Shown here: in pieces, positions 54,610-64,000 of the stretch | Numbering within the stretch: position 1 is the first letter of the stretch | Layout of the letters: each line of letters opens with the position of its first letter | The notes under the pieces: model-generated | The model's database searches: none | What the model saw: the letters and a program-made list of their open reading frames with translations, nothing else | What the model was told of the DNA's origin: nothing | Translations under genes and position numbers: made by a program | NCBI RefSeq assembly: GCF_004379255.2 | Contig: NC_056048.1 | Span: 4,216,001-4,280,000, forward strand | DNA length: 64,000 nt | Reading direction: 5' to 3' | Source: Salvia splendens | Taxonomy: Eukaryota > Streptophyta > Magnoliopsida > Lamiales > Lamiaceae

Positions 54610-56482
54610 GGCCATTCACAGTGGGGCGGACGATAGTCGGGCGCGCTATCGTTCGCCACTGTGGCTCCCCGGACGATGGACGATGCGTCGTCCGCGCCCG
54701 ACGCTTAGTCCGCGGACGAAGCGCGGACGATAGGGCATCGTCCGCGTCATCGTCCGCCCACTGTAGGCGACGCCGACGATGGCGCGGATGATGCAACGCG
54801 TTTTCGTTTGTTTTTTTAATTTTTTAAATTCGAAATTTATCTATTTAAACCCCGATTGTCATTCCATTTTTCATACGAACATTTCTGGCATCAGTTCTCT
54901 CATCTCTCACGTCTCTCCAAATCTCACAAGCCAAAATGAACCACGACGACGACCCGAGTTCCTCGGAGGACGGTAGTCCGACCTTTACTTGAGCCTTAAA
55001 TGCAGCCGTGCACGACGCAATGGCGGAATGCTTAGCCATAATGCAACGCGAGGAGGCGGAGGCGGCAGCGGCGGCGGCGGAGCAGATCCCCAGGCATATT
55101 CGACGTCGGACGTTTGTCCGACGCGAACACGCCGCAGCTCACGAACGTCTATTTGCAGACTATTTTGCCGAGCAACCACGGTGGGGCCCGACTGTTTTCC
55201 GCCGTCGGTTTAGAATGCCTCGTTACCTTTATCTCAGCATTGTCCAGACGTTGGAGTCACGTGATGAATACTTCCGGTATCGGGAAGATGGCATCGACAA
55301 ACCCGAACTTACGCCGTTGCAAAAGTGCACAGTTGCACTCCGCCAATTGGCCTACGGCACCAGCGTTGACATGTTCGACGAGTACCTCCACGCCGGGGAT
55401 ACAACAGGCCGCGAGTGCCTGAAGAGATTTTGTAGGGGAGTTGTCGAGGCCTACAACGACACATATTTGCGAAAGCCGACGCTGTAGATTGCCACAGCCT
55501 AATAAGAATGCACGAGACGACGCACGGTTTTCCTGGGATGCTAGGGAGCATCGACTGTATGTACTGGGAGTGGAAGAATTGTCCGGCGGCATGGAGAGGC
55601 CAATTTATTAGTGGATACAAGGGCAGCCACCCGACGATGATCCTCGAAGCCGTCGCTGACTATCGGCTCTGGATCAGGCATGCTTACTTTGGTGTAGTCG
55701 GGTCGAACAACAACATCAACGTCCTCAACTCATCCACCCTCTTCACCGAGCAATGCAAAGGCAACGGCCCGGCCTTCGAGTTCACTGCCAACAGGCGCCA
55801 ATACCACATGGGGTACTACTTGGCCGATGGCATATACCCACGGTGGTCTGTTTTTCTGAAGACGATCAGCTGCCCAATTGGTGATAAGAGAGTTTTATTT
55901 GCGCAAAAGCAGGAGGCGGCGCGCCAAGATGTGGAGCGGGCATTTGGTGTGCTCCAATCACGGTGGGCAATAGTGAAAGGGCCGGGGCGTCTCTGGTTCA
56001 AAGAAATTCTCGCCGATGTCATGTATGCGTGCCTAATCTTGCACAACATGATAGTCGAACATGAAGGTGGGAGCATCACCGATTGGACCGATGACGAAAT
56101 TGCATCCAACTCCTCTAGCACGGCGACCGCGCCCCCCGCTCGAGGATTACCGACGGGCTTCAATGAGGTTCTATCTAGACAGGCCTCAATGCGCAACCAA
56201 CACGACCATGTGCAGCTCAAGAACAACATATTTGAAGAAGTGTGAGCCCGTAACTGCCGTCGCTAAGTTTGCGTATTTTTTTGTAATCCGTATTGTAATG
56301 TATTAATTTTATAAATGAAATGAAGGTTTTTCCCAATTTTTGTAGTTATTTAAATATTCAAATAGAAGAAAATGTTTAGGGTGCCCCACTACAGGTGGAA
56401 GGGCAGGAGGATAAAATGCTGACGTGACGGTACATAGAGCGGGCTTTAGGGCGCGCCTTAGAGCGCCCCACTGTGGATGGCC
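54610..56482 (+). mobile_element. PIF/Harbinger element K, transposase-only
   Basis: Ends GGCCATTCACAGTGGGG and CCCCACTGTGGATGGCC are inverted repeats with TTA on both sides (54607-54609, 56483-56485). The left subterminal region has CGGACGAT motifs, and the right end has GGTGCCCCACTACAGGTGG and GGGCGCGCCTTAGAGCGCC, both matching element F. 1.87 kb with one transposase gene (broken) and no ORF1. Confidence 0.9.
54936..56245 (+). pseudogene. HARBI1-like DDE transposase pseudogene (element K)
   Basis: It starts MNHDDDPSSSEDGSP at 54936, stops after 18 codons (TGA near 54990), and continues in another frame with AVHDAMAECLAIMQREEAE, RRRFRMPRYLYLSIVQTLE and LQKCTVALRQLAYGTSVDMF. A frameshift near 55480 follows. 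Then comes HGFPGMLGSIDCMYWEWKNC, YFGVVGSNNNINVLNSS, GYYLADGIYP, QDVERAFGVLQSRW and LILHNMIVEHEGG. The second catalytic Asp (NND in relatives) is Asn here (NNN). Two frame breaks plus that substitution make it inactive. Confidence 0.88.
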
Positions 56483-56485
56483 TTA

Positions 56486-59139
56486 ATGATATAATCTCTT
56501 CGTCGACAATTTTAAAGAATTATTTTAAATTGGCAATTTTAAGAAATGTTCGTGAATTAAGTAGAGAAAATATTTTTTTATATATTAATATTAGAGAATT
56601 ATTTTTGAATAAATGTAACCTCTTTTTTAGGAAAATTTTAAAAAAACATTACACAACTTACATATTTACGAACTCAATGATTTACTTAAACAAAAAAGGG
56701 GTTGGAATTAGTGGCGGATTTAGGACCTTCAATGATCAATTACCACTTAACTCTTGGAACTTTGCTCTGATCGCCCCCTCCGCTGGCCTTTGGCGGGAAG
56801 AAGAAAATTTGTTGGATTTGGATCAAGCTATAAGTCCACAAGGCGTAACCATTTCTAACAACCCATTAGCCATTAGCTAAGTGTCAAACCAAGTCTAAAT
56901 AAAGCCTAACATGTTTAACATTTGAGGTGGATATTTTGGACCGAAACTCTTAACTACAATTAGGGTCCTTAATAAAAGCCCAAGTACCCAGGTCGAAACG
57001 ACACAAATCTTTGCATGTTGTGAACTCAAAAACTTTTCAGCGTCAACGTCATTGCCTTTGCAGCTGTGAACTCAGTTCATTGCCCACTTCCGCCCTCATG
57101 TCCAGCTACCCGCTCCTAGCCATGTTGCGAACTTGTGAGAATGTATTTATATTTTTATAGTGAATTGGATTTTGAAGTCTTTTACTTGATAGTTGAAATG
57201 AAGATATTAATACTATGTTTTGCTATACATTTTGTGTTTGAAATTGAAACATTGAAATTATGCATTTTTTTTACTTGGTGGCATAGAAATTATAACTTAG
57301 TCTTACAATCCATTGAAATTGTTTCTTACATTTATTTTCAATTTTAATATATATAAAATGTTTGACCACGCCAACAATTTTACAAATTATTTAGAAAATC
57401 AAAGCTTTGGCTAAAGCTTCTAAAAGCTAATGATTCTTTCCTGTTAATGTAGGGCATTTCAGCTCCCGGTAAGTGTATCTAACGTTATACTATTATCTAG
57501 CGTTATAATTGAATGCACTCGTCAATAGTTTATAGCAATATAAATGAATGTTAAACGAAAATTAGTACTAACAAATTTTCTTTGAAGGAATTTACAGAAG
57601 GCCCAAAGCAATAGACAACCATTTTTATCAAGAATCAGGGTAAGGATCTAATAGCAAATGAATTTATGATTTGAATTGTGATATGGATAATCGAGCATAG
57701 AACTATTAGAAGTTGTTTAAAGAAACTATTGTACATTTTTAACGATATAGTTGAGAATATTTTTTTTGGTTCGCTTGTTAATACTAACGTAAAAGTTAGA
57801 TTGATAAAAAAATTACTTTGTATAAAATATTACAACAAACCCATATATATAGGTATTCTTACCATATTCATAAATTTTCTATTGTATTCTTTTATATTCT
57901 GTAGATATTTATTTTTCTCTATAAAAATCTAGTTTTTTTTACAATATCTAGATATTTCTATTACAAAAGTCAAGTTTATTTTATTTATTCTAATATCTTT
58001 GGTTTTTGTACATCAAAAACTATATGTAACAATTACATATGATGAATAATACGGGACAAATTCATGATTAGTTCCATACATGTTATGCATGTATTTATAC
58101 TTCTTTTCAGTGTATTTGATGATTTGTACATATACACATAAGATGTTACTAATATATCTCTTGTTTTAGCTATTAATGTAGGAAACTTTTATGTCACAAT
58201 TTTAATCAATCCTTGATAATTAATAAATGTACATTAATAAAAATAAACAAAAAGTGTGAACCAATTTTAGTTACTATTACGAAAATGTTTGCAATTTTTT
58301 TTATGTTTTATGTATTCCTTTAGTCACGGGACCATTGTTATTTAAATTATACTCCCTCCGTCCCGTGTTATTTGCACTTATTTTCTTTCTGGGCGTCCCA
58401 AGTTATTTACACTCTTTCCATTTTTAGTAAAAATTATCACCAACAGCCGTAATATTTGACTTTGCTATACACTCATTCCTTAATCTCCGTGCCGAAAAGC
58501 AAATGTGCGAGTAGCCCGGGACGGAGGGAGTACTATTACTAGTTTTAAGGCTGGTTTAAGTAATGTTTTGTAACACCTAGGGTCTTCCACATTTGGTATT
58601 CATCTCTTAATGCCTTTGATAGAAATCCGTGGGTTCTATCCTAAAACCAATTGGTGATAGGAGGAGAGGCCCATGAGACTTATATAGTGAATTAGCTCTT
58701 TGTGTACACAGATGTGAGATATTTTTTATGTTCATTTTATGTTTCAATTGCCAACAGCCTTGTCTAAAACTCTCCGACTTAATGAGTTTATAAAACTTGT
58801 TTGATTAGTTGAAGCTCACCATGATTATTCTGGCAATACAAATAGAGTTGTTGTTTACACAGTTTCACTAGTAATAATAATCCCGTCTGGTTGTTATAAT
58901 TTATTGTCATATAATTAACAATTTATTGTTATATAATTACTCATCTAGGATTAAGTTGTTAAATTATTTTAATTAAAGAACTGAATTGGATGACTGTAAT
59001 TCATTATTATATGATTATTTATCTAAGATTAAATTCTGACATTTAATCCAATGAACCAAACATAATATATATTCAATCATTAGATATAATTTTTAAAATC
59101 AAACATGCCCATATATATATAGTATGGAAGCCTCCTTAG
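56486..59139. other. Intergenic spacer, partly duplicated
   Basis: AT-rich with no supported gene. About 58190-58620 is paralogous to about 63465-63680, supporting a segmental duplication that includes the cystatins. A Stowaway lies at 58352-58530. A 193-bp stretch near 56690-56880 is open but unrecognised. Confidence 0.5.
58352..58530. mobile_element. Stowaway MITE with an empty paralogous site
   Basis: Ends CTCCCTCCGTCCCGTGTTAT and GTAGCCCGGGACGGAGGGAG, flanked by TA. The duplicate segment near 63600 lacks it. Confidence 0.88.
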
Positions 59140-59943
59140 AGTGTCCACTATGGGGAGCCCGCGGCTATAGCCGCGGGTTGGGGCGGAGGGCGGGCGGCTA
59201 TAGTGGGGAAGTTGTCCGGAGGGCGGGCGGACAACATTTGGGGGCGGTAGGGGTGGCGGACGCGGGATAGGCGGGGTTGGGGCGAGCCCGCGGCTGGGGA
59301 GAATTAGCCGCGCCTATAGGCGCGGCGCCCATAGGGGGCGGACAACCGGCGCAGCGGATTCAATTTCAAATTTTTTTTATTTACCTCTACAAATACCACT
59401 CCCCACCACCTATTTTTCACCATTTTCACAAAATTCATCCACTCACTATCTACACAACCACTCTCTAAAAATGCACCGAGGCGACGGCGAATCACCCGAC
59501 TCTCAGGGGAAACTGACTCGTACGTCAGGAACGTCTACAAGTGGCTCATCACTCGGATTGAGAGTCGACTGGGGTTGGTTGATAATGCTCCTGGGGAAAC
59601 CGCGGCCGGCAGCAGAGAGAGGAGGAGGAAGAGAAGAAGAAGAAGACGACGAGGAAGCCGAATTCGACACCGAGTAGACGGTGGCGGAGTTTTTAGTTGT
59701 ATTTTATTTTAATTATTCGTTGTATAATTTTACCGGTTTGCAATACAACGAATGTTCGGCCCTAATTACCTCGTTTTCTATTTATTTACACTGCGATTAT
59801 TTTAATTACAAAATTTGTGGGCTATTGGAGGTGTCCACTATAGTGGCGGAAATAGAATTTTGGGGCTGTGGACAACAAAACCGGGGTTATGGACAAAAAC
59901 TGGGGCGGGGCTATTGGGCGTGTCCGCCTTATAGTGTATACCC
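59140..59943. mobile_element. Harbinger-type element M
   Basis: The left end GAGTGTCCACTATGGGG follows TTA at 59137-59139. The right end CTTATAGTGTATACCC (to 59943) is followed by TTA. The 3' region (GGGGCGGGGCTATTGGGCGTG) resembles the ends of A and B. 804 bp. A 68-residue acidic frame (59471-59677) ending DDEEAEFDTE may be a deletion stub. A second terminus-like motif (GGTGTCCACTATAGTGG) lies at about 59831. Confidence 0.82.
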
Positions 59944-59946
59944 TTA

Positions 59947-61018
59947 TAAATCTAATGCAAGACATATTCATTTTATGATAATATGCTTAAAATTAAAATT
60001 AAAATAATATGATGAATGTGCATATAACAAAAAGTATAGAATATGCAAGGCGTGTTCATTTATGATAATATGCCTAGAATTCAAATTAAAGTATGTATAA
60101 TATGATGAATGTGCATATAACAAAAAGTGTAGAATAAATTAGAGTAATAAGTTTAGTAATATATGTTTCAGGAGTATAATATACTTCCTCCCGCCATCTC
60201 CAACTATTTACGCTAAACTCAAATTCATTTTTGAGTATATGTCACATTAAAAGGTAGTTTCCAACCATTTACACCATATTTAAGTTTTGCACCATTTTTT
60301 GAGTATTTGTTTCACAAAAATTTAGCAGTAAACACCATATTTGGTATTATTCCATTGAAAAATTCAAAAATAGATTTGAGTTTGGTGTATAATTAGAAAA
60401 ACTGTCTACAACAAAAATAAGTTTTGGTGTATGGTTGGAGATGGTGAGACACTTATTTTAATACGAATTTTAGGTAATAGTTAAAATAAAAATAAAATAA
60501 AATATTTTATTATCTCTCTTACTTTATTTTTTTATTTTAATTATTTAAGTATAGTCCATATCATTTAAAAAATCATACTTAAAAAAGTAAGTACTATCTT
60601 ACTTACCGTTAAACGGAGTAAGTACAAAATTTGATTTTAATAAACTATTTTCCACACTTTTTTTTTGCATTCCAAACTACGAAACGTAGTTTCTCATCAC
60701 GTTACTTTTACTCTTTTTATTTTATACCTTTGTTTGCATTCTTTGTAATCATATATCGGCATGTAAACAAAGTGTCACGTGGAGTAGCTTTTCTTTTTCT
60801 TTTTGTATTGTCATGTTTTTTATATAAATAATCTTTTTTAAATCCTTCTCTTACTTTTTTTTAATTATGCATTAGAATTTAGTACATATTTCAAAATTTT
60901 CTACTATAAAATAGAAAGGAGCATTTAATTAAAACTTACCGTTCAACCGTCACCAAGAAAGGCAACGCTCATCTATATCTCTAAACTATACAATGAATTG
61001 AAGGGAAAAATGTCCAAC
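59947..61018. other. Spacer upstream of cystatin 2
   Basis: AT-rich. A direct repeat (TTCATTTTATGATAATATGC / TTCATTTATGATAATATGCC) lies near 59970 and 60055. No gene. Confidence 0.45.
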
Positions 61019-61026
61019 TATAAATA
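61019..61026 (+). promoter_or_regulatory. TATA box of cystatin 2
   Basis: TATAAATA lies 58 bp before the start codon at 61077. Confidence 0.8.
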
Positions 61027-61076
61027 CAAGTGTCCCACGCACAATTCTCCAACGCACAATCAAAGCAAAGAAAATC

Positions 61077-61442
61077 ATGGCCCCCAAATCTCTCCACATC
61101 CTCCTCGCCTCTCTCTCACTTCTCGCAATTGCGCTTACCATCTCCGCCGCACGTGGCCCAATCGTCGGCGGCTGGCGCCCGATCGGCAATTCCAATGCAC
61201 CGGAGATCGTCGAAATCGCGAAATTCGCGGTGTCGGAGCACAATAAGCAGGCGCACGCCTCCTTGGTTTTCGTGACTGTGGTCAAGGGAGAGACGCAGGT
61301 GGTGGCTGGTATCAATTACAAGCTCCAGATCTCGGCCAAGGACGGAAGCGCCGCCGCCCCCAAAACCTACTCCGCCGTGGTTTACTCCAGGGCTGCGCCG
61401 AAATCCCTAGAGCTCACTTCCTTCGAGCCAATTAAAGCCTAA
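61077..61442 (+). CDS. Phytocystatin (cysteine proteinase inhibitor), secreted, copy 2
   Basis: A single-exon frame of 121 residues closely similar to copy 1. It has a signal peptide (residues 1-25, MAPKSLHILLASLSLLAIALTISA), GG at 31-32, the helix motif EIAKFAVSEHN and the inhibitory loop QVVAG (74-78). It shares the C-terminal SLELTSFEPIKA. Its secreted nature points to apoplast or vacuole/ER-derived compartments. Substitutions next to the loops could change protease preference. The 3' untranslated region is interrupted by a Stowaway MITE. Confidence 0.95.
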   Translation: MAPKSLHILLASLSLLAIALTISAARGPIVGGWRPIGNSNAPEIVEIAKFAVSEHNKQAHASLVFVTVVKGETQVVAGINYKLQISAKDGSAAAPKTYSAVVYSRAAPKSLELTSFEPIKA

Positions 61443-61491
61443 TCGCTGATTATACGAAAAATTTGTTTTACCAAACTGGCTAGATTTTGTA

Positions 61492-61735
61492 CTCCCTCTG
61501 TCCCTGATTAATTGTTCCTCTTTGATCGGGTATGGATTTTAAGAAATATAAAGAAAAATTGATTGAAAAAGTTAGTAAAATGCGAGACCATTTTTTATAT
61601 TGATTTTATAATAAAATATGAGTGAGTGAGTAAGTTAGTAGAATATGGGTCTTACTTATGATTTATGTTAAAAATAAAGTGCAATAATTATTGAGGAATG
61701 AATCGAAATGGAAAATAGGGATAATTATCAGTTAG
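61492..61735. mobile_element. Stowaway MITE in the cystatin 2 3' region
   Basis: The left end CTCCCTCTGTCCC is clear. The right terminus is eroded (GGGATAATTATCAGTTAG, flanked by TA). The sequence after it, GAATAAAATTTCGAGATTTTT, is the same as in the uninterrupted 3' flank of cystatin 1 near 54280. Confidence 0.8.
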
Positions 61736-61984
61736 TATTAAAGTTGAATAAAATTTCGAGATTTTTGTATATGCTTGCAGATTTTGTCAATGATATTGCC
61801 ATATGCTATGAGTAGGGAGTACCTATTTGATAGACAATTAGACGTGATGAATAATCCACCTTTTATTGTACTACATTAGTTTTCACTTTTCAATTTTCAT
61901 CGAGACTATTTAATGAGACTTTTTTCTTTGGGTAAAGATAAGGTAATGTATGGAGTATTTTTTTTCGTATTGTTTCAAAAAAGG

Positions 61985-62150
61985 AGTACTATTTGATGTC
62001 TATAAATTTCATTTAATATTATATGAACTATTTTAGACTGTAAATTTGGAGTACTATTATATGAACTATTTTAGACTGTAAATTTGGAGTACTATTTGAT
62101 GTCTATAAATTTCATTTAATATTATATGAACTATTTTAGAATGTAATTTT
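61985..62150. repeat. Interleaved tandem repeat
   Basis: The phrases AGTACTATTTGATGTCTATA, ATTATATGAACTATTTTAGA and TGTAAATTTGG recur two to three times in a row. Confidence 0.88.
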
Positions 62151-62408
62151 TTTTCACCGAAGTCATGAAGGATAATTCAGTGTATTTACTCTTTTTTTTA
62201 TTAAAATATTTATTTTATCTATCGTTCTTTCTTCTTGCTCTAATAAGAAGTAAGTTTTCAAAAATGTGAACTTGAAGAGTAAATAGTCTGAGTTGTCCTT
62301 CATAGCCTTGAGCCGTGAGGGTATTTTTGCCCAAAATAAAATTGGAACAGTGTAAAAGTAGCTCATGGAGTATATTATTAAATTGAAGTTTATGAACCTT
62401 AAATGCTA

Positions 62409-62625
62409 CTCCCCGTCCCACAAGAATGTGCAATATTTCTTTTTTTAGTTCGTCCCACAAAAATATGCACATTTTAATTTTAGAAACTATTTTCTCTCGG
62501 GTGAGACCCATTCTCTACTAACAACACTTTTATTACTTTTTCTTTCTACATCTCTCTTACCTTACCAATTTTACATTAAAATTCATGCTAAATCCAAAAT
62601 GTATATTGTTTAGGGACGAAGGGAG
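62409..62625. mobile_element. Stowaway-type MITE
   Basis: Ends CTCCCCGTCCCACAAGAATG and TTTAGGGACGAAGGGAG with TA on both sides; about 217 bp. Confidence 0.78.
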
Positions 62626-62674
62626 TAGTATTTTAAAACGTAACGAACTAAAAATGATCAATTGACAAAGTTTT

Positions 62675-62906
62675 GCGAATCAAAAGAATACTTTCTCCAA
62701 AGATTTTAAGATCATTTTGTGGACGAGATGAGACTAATTTTAAAACTACTGTTTTGAATATGTTTTTGTTCCTTTTTATCTCCAAAGTTTGCGAATCAAA
62801 AAATCATTTTCCCAATGATGTTAAGATTATTTTGTGGACGAGATGAGACTATTTTTAAGAATACTGTTTTGAATATGTTTTTATTCCTTTTATCTCCAAT
62901 TTCTTA
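62675..62906. repeat. 116-bp tandem duplication
   Basis: Two copies start GCGAATCAAAA at 62675 and 62791. Both contain TTTGTGGACGAGATGAGACT and TTTTGAATATGTTTTT, with several differences between them. Confidence 0.88.
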
Positions 62907-63135
62907 CACAAGCCCATAGTATTATCGAAAACCCAATGTCCAAGGATTTATCTTAACATGGTTTCTTTGCTTCACAGAAAATGTCAAATATCTAGATAGT
63001 CACGAAAGGATAGTTTTTTCTCCATTTCATTGAAGATGATGCACTTCTTTCTTTGTTGTATCCCAATTAAAATAATTAATTACTAAAACTGAAAACATTT
63101 TTATCTCTATTTTACTGATTCTCTTTAACTTTATA

Positions 63136-63272
63136 CTATGTACCAAACACACAAAATAAAATTGCAAAGAATCTCGGCTGCCTAAGGAAGATGTCATCTT
63201 CCATACTCTGTACCAAACACAAAATAAAATTGCAAAGAATCTCGGCTGACTAAGGAAGAGGTCATCTTCCTT
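63136..63272. repeat. Tandem duplication of about 70 bp
   Basis: Two copies of TGTACCAAACAC...AAAATTGCAAAGAATCTCGG...CTAAGGAAGA.GTCATCTTCC in direct orientation. Confidence 0.85.
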
Positions 63273-63849
63273 AGGAGGATGAGAGTATTAATTTACAATG
63301 TTTGCACTCATCACTGATTCACTTAAAATAACAGAGGAAAGAGGTAAACAATTACAACTTAACCCCTGGGTTGAGACTTGAGAAGGATAAAATTTGTTGG
63401 AGCTGCAAGTCTGCAAAGCCATTTGATATAAACACTAATTTAATATTTATGAAACTAACCCGTCAAAATTTTAATATAACCTTGATAATTTAATAAATGC
63501 ACAGTAATAAAAAAAATAAAAAGAGTGGACCAATTTCAATAACTAATATGAAAAAAAAATTACAATTTTTTTTGTGTTTTATGTATTCCCTCATTGTTAT
63601 TTACTAGTTAAATTAAGTTTTAAGACTTGTTTAAGTAATGTCTGGACTCCGGAAACGCCTAGCAGCTTCCACATTTGATTAATCTCTTGTTTAAACCCTA
63701 CGCAACAAACTAACTGCGTAAACTCTCCCTTCTCCATGCATTCAGTCGTTACTTACGATTTCTCAATTTTAAATAAATTATTTATGAAAATAATTTCATT
63801 ACTACTAATAATATTCATGTTATGAGGATTGGGGCAAAACTGCACAATC

Positions 63850-64000
63850 AGTCAAGCTCGGTGTTAGCCGAGCTTAATCGTGCGCGGCAGGGACTGATAT
63901 ACTGTTAGGTGATTGATTGCAGCTCGGTGTTAGCCGAGCTTAATCGTGCTCGGTGATTAGCCGAGCTTAATCGTGCTCGGTGATTAGCCGAGCTTGCTGG
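63850..64000. repeat. Hairpin-forming tandem repeat at the window edge
   Basis: AGCTCGGTGTTAGCCGAGCT and GCTCGGTGATTAGCCGAGC are self-complementary stems with short loops, spaced by TTAATCGTGC. Four copies occur in 150 bases, and the array continues to the window end, so its full length is unknown. Confidence 0.85.

Noticed and set aside
57135..57932. AT-rich frames of 70-84 residues
   Set aside because: Composition is that of random AT-rich DNA (Phe/Ile/Tyr/Leu); no domain or flanking promoter.
63850..64000. Repeats with stems and spacers, CRISPR-like at first glance
   Set aside because: Spacers are themselves repeated rather than unique, there are no cas genes, and the DNA is plant nuclear.

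Overview
This is nuclear DNA from a flowering plant. Evidence is spliced genes with GT-AG introns, TATA boxes, AT-rich spacers, plant-type HECT ligase, F-box and phytocystatin genes, and a heavy load of Stowaway and PIF/Harbinger transposons. The style suits an asterid, perhaps Lamiales, but I cannot name the species. The host genes seen are the 3' end of EMC3 (262-2303, +), two Ala/Glu/Pro-rich Hev b 5-like genes (12067-12838, +; 17160-18846, -), a UPL5-like HECT E3 ligase family with one intact gene (28490-33540, -), two pseudogenes (13707-16505, -; 25205-27540, +) and one fragment (13095-13352, -), two CPR1-like F-box genes (37262-38431 and 44747-45892, both -), and two secreted phytocystatins (53830-54189 and 61077-61442, both +). 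From memory, EMC3, UPL5 and the F-box gene CPR1 also lie close together on Arabidopsis chromosome 4, so the host genes may be a conserved block that was duplicated locally and then filled with transposons.

Layout: 1-2.3 kb EMC3; 2.3-11.9 kb transposon graveyard (Harbinger deletion derivative, LTR-like blocks, a Harbinger Myb/SANT gene broken by an LTR-like insert, an 857-bp foldback); 12-19 kb Hev b 5-like pair flanking a UPL5 pseudogene and fragment; 21.1-25.1 kb two nested Harbinger elements; 25.2-33.5 kb inverted UPL5 pseudogene and intact gene; 34.6-35.9 kb another TTA-flanked element; 37-47.5 kb F-box pair separated by Harbinger Myb/SANT elements and by an exon split by a Harbinger MITE; 47.7-52.3 kb nested Stowaways and more Harbinger derivatives; 53.8-64 kb a cystatin tandem duplication with a Harbinger element in the first copy only.

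The most interesting pattern concerns the PIF/Harbinger elements. These normally carry both a DDE transposase gene and a Myb/SANT-like ORF1 gene. Here each recognisable element carries only one of them, and three pairs (one transposase-only, one ORF1-only) share terminal, subterminal or promoter-leader sequence: C with E, K with F, and I with J. This looks like families whose two genes sit on separate, co-mobilised elements. Several insertions have sharp TAA/TTA target duplications, and paralogous host copies supply pre-insertion sites, so relative insertion histories can be read from this one window.
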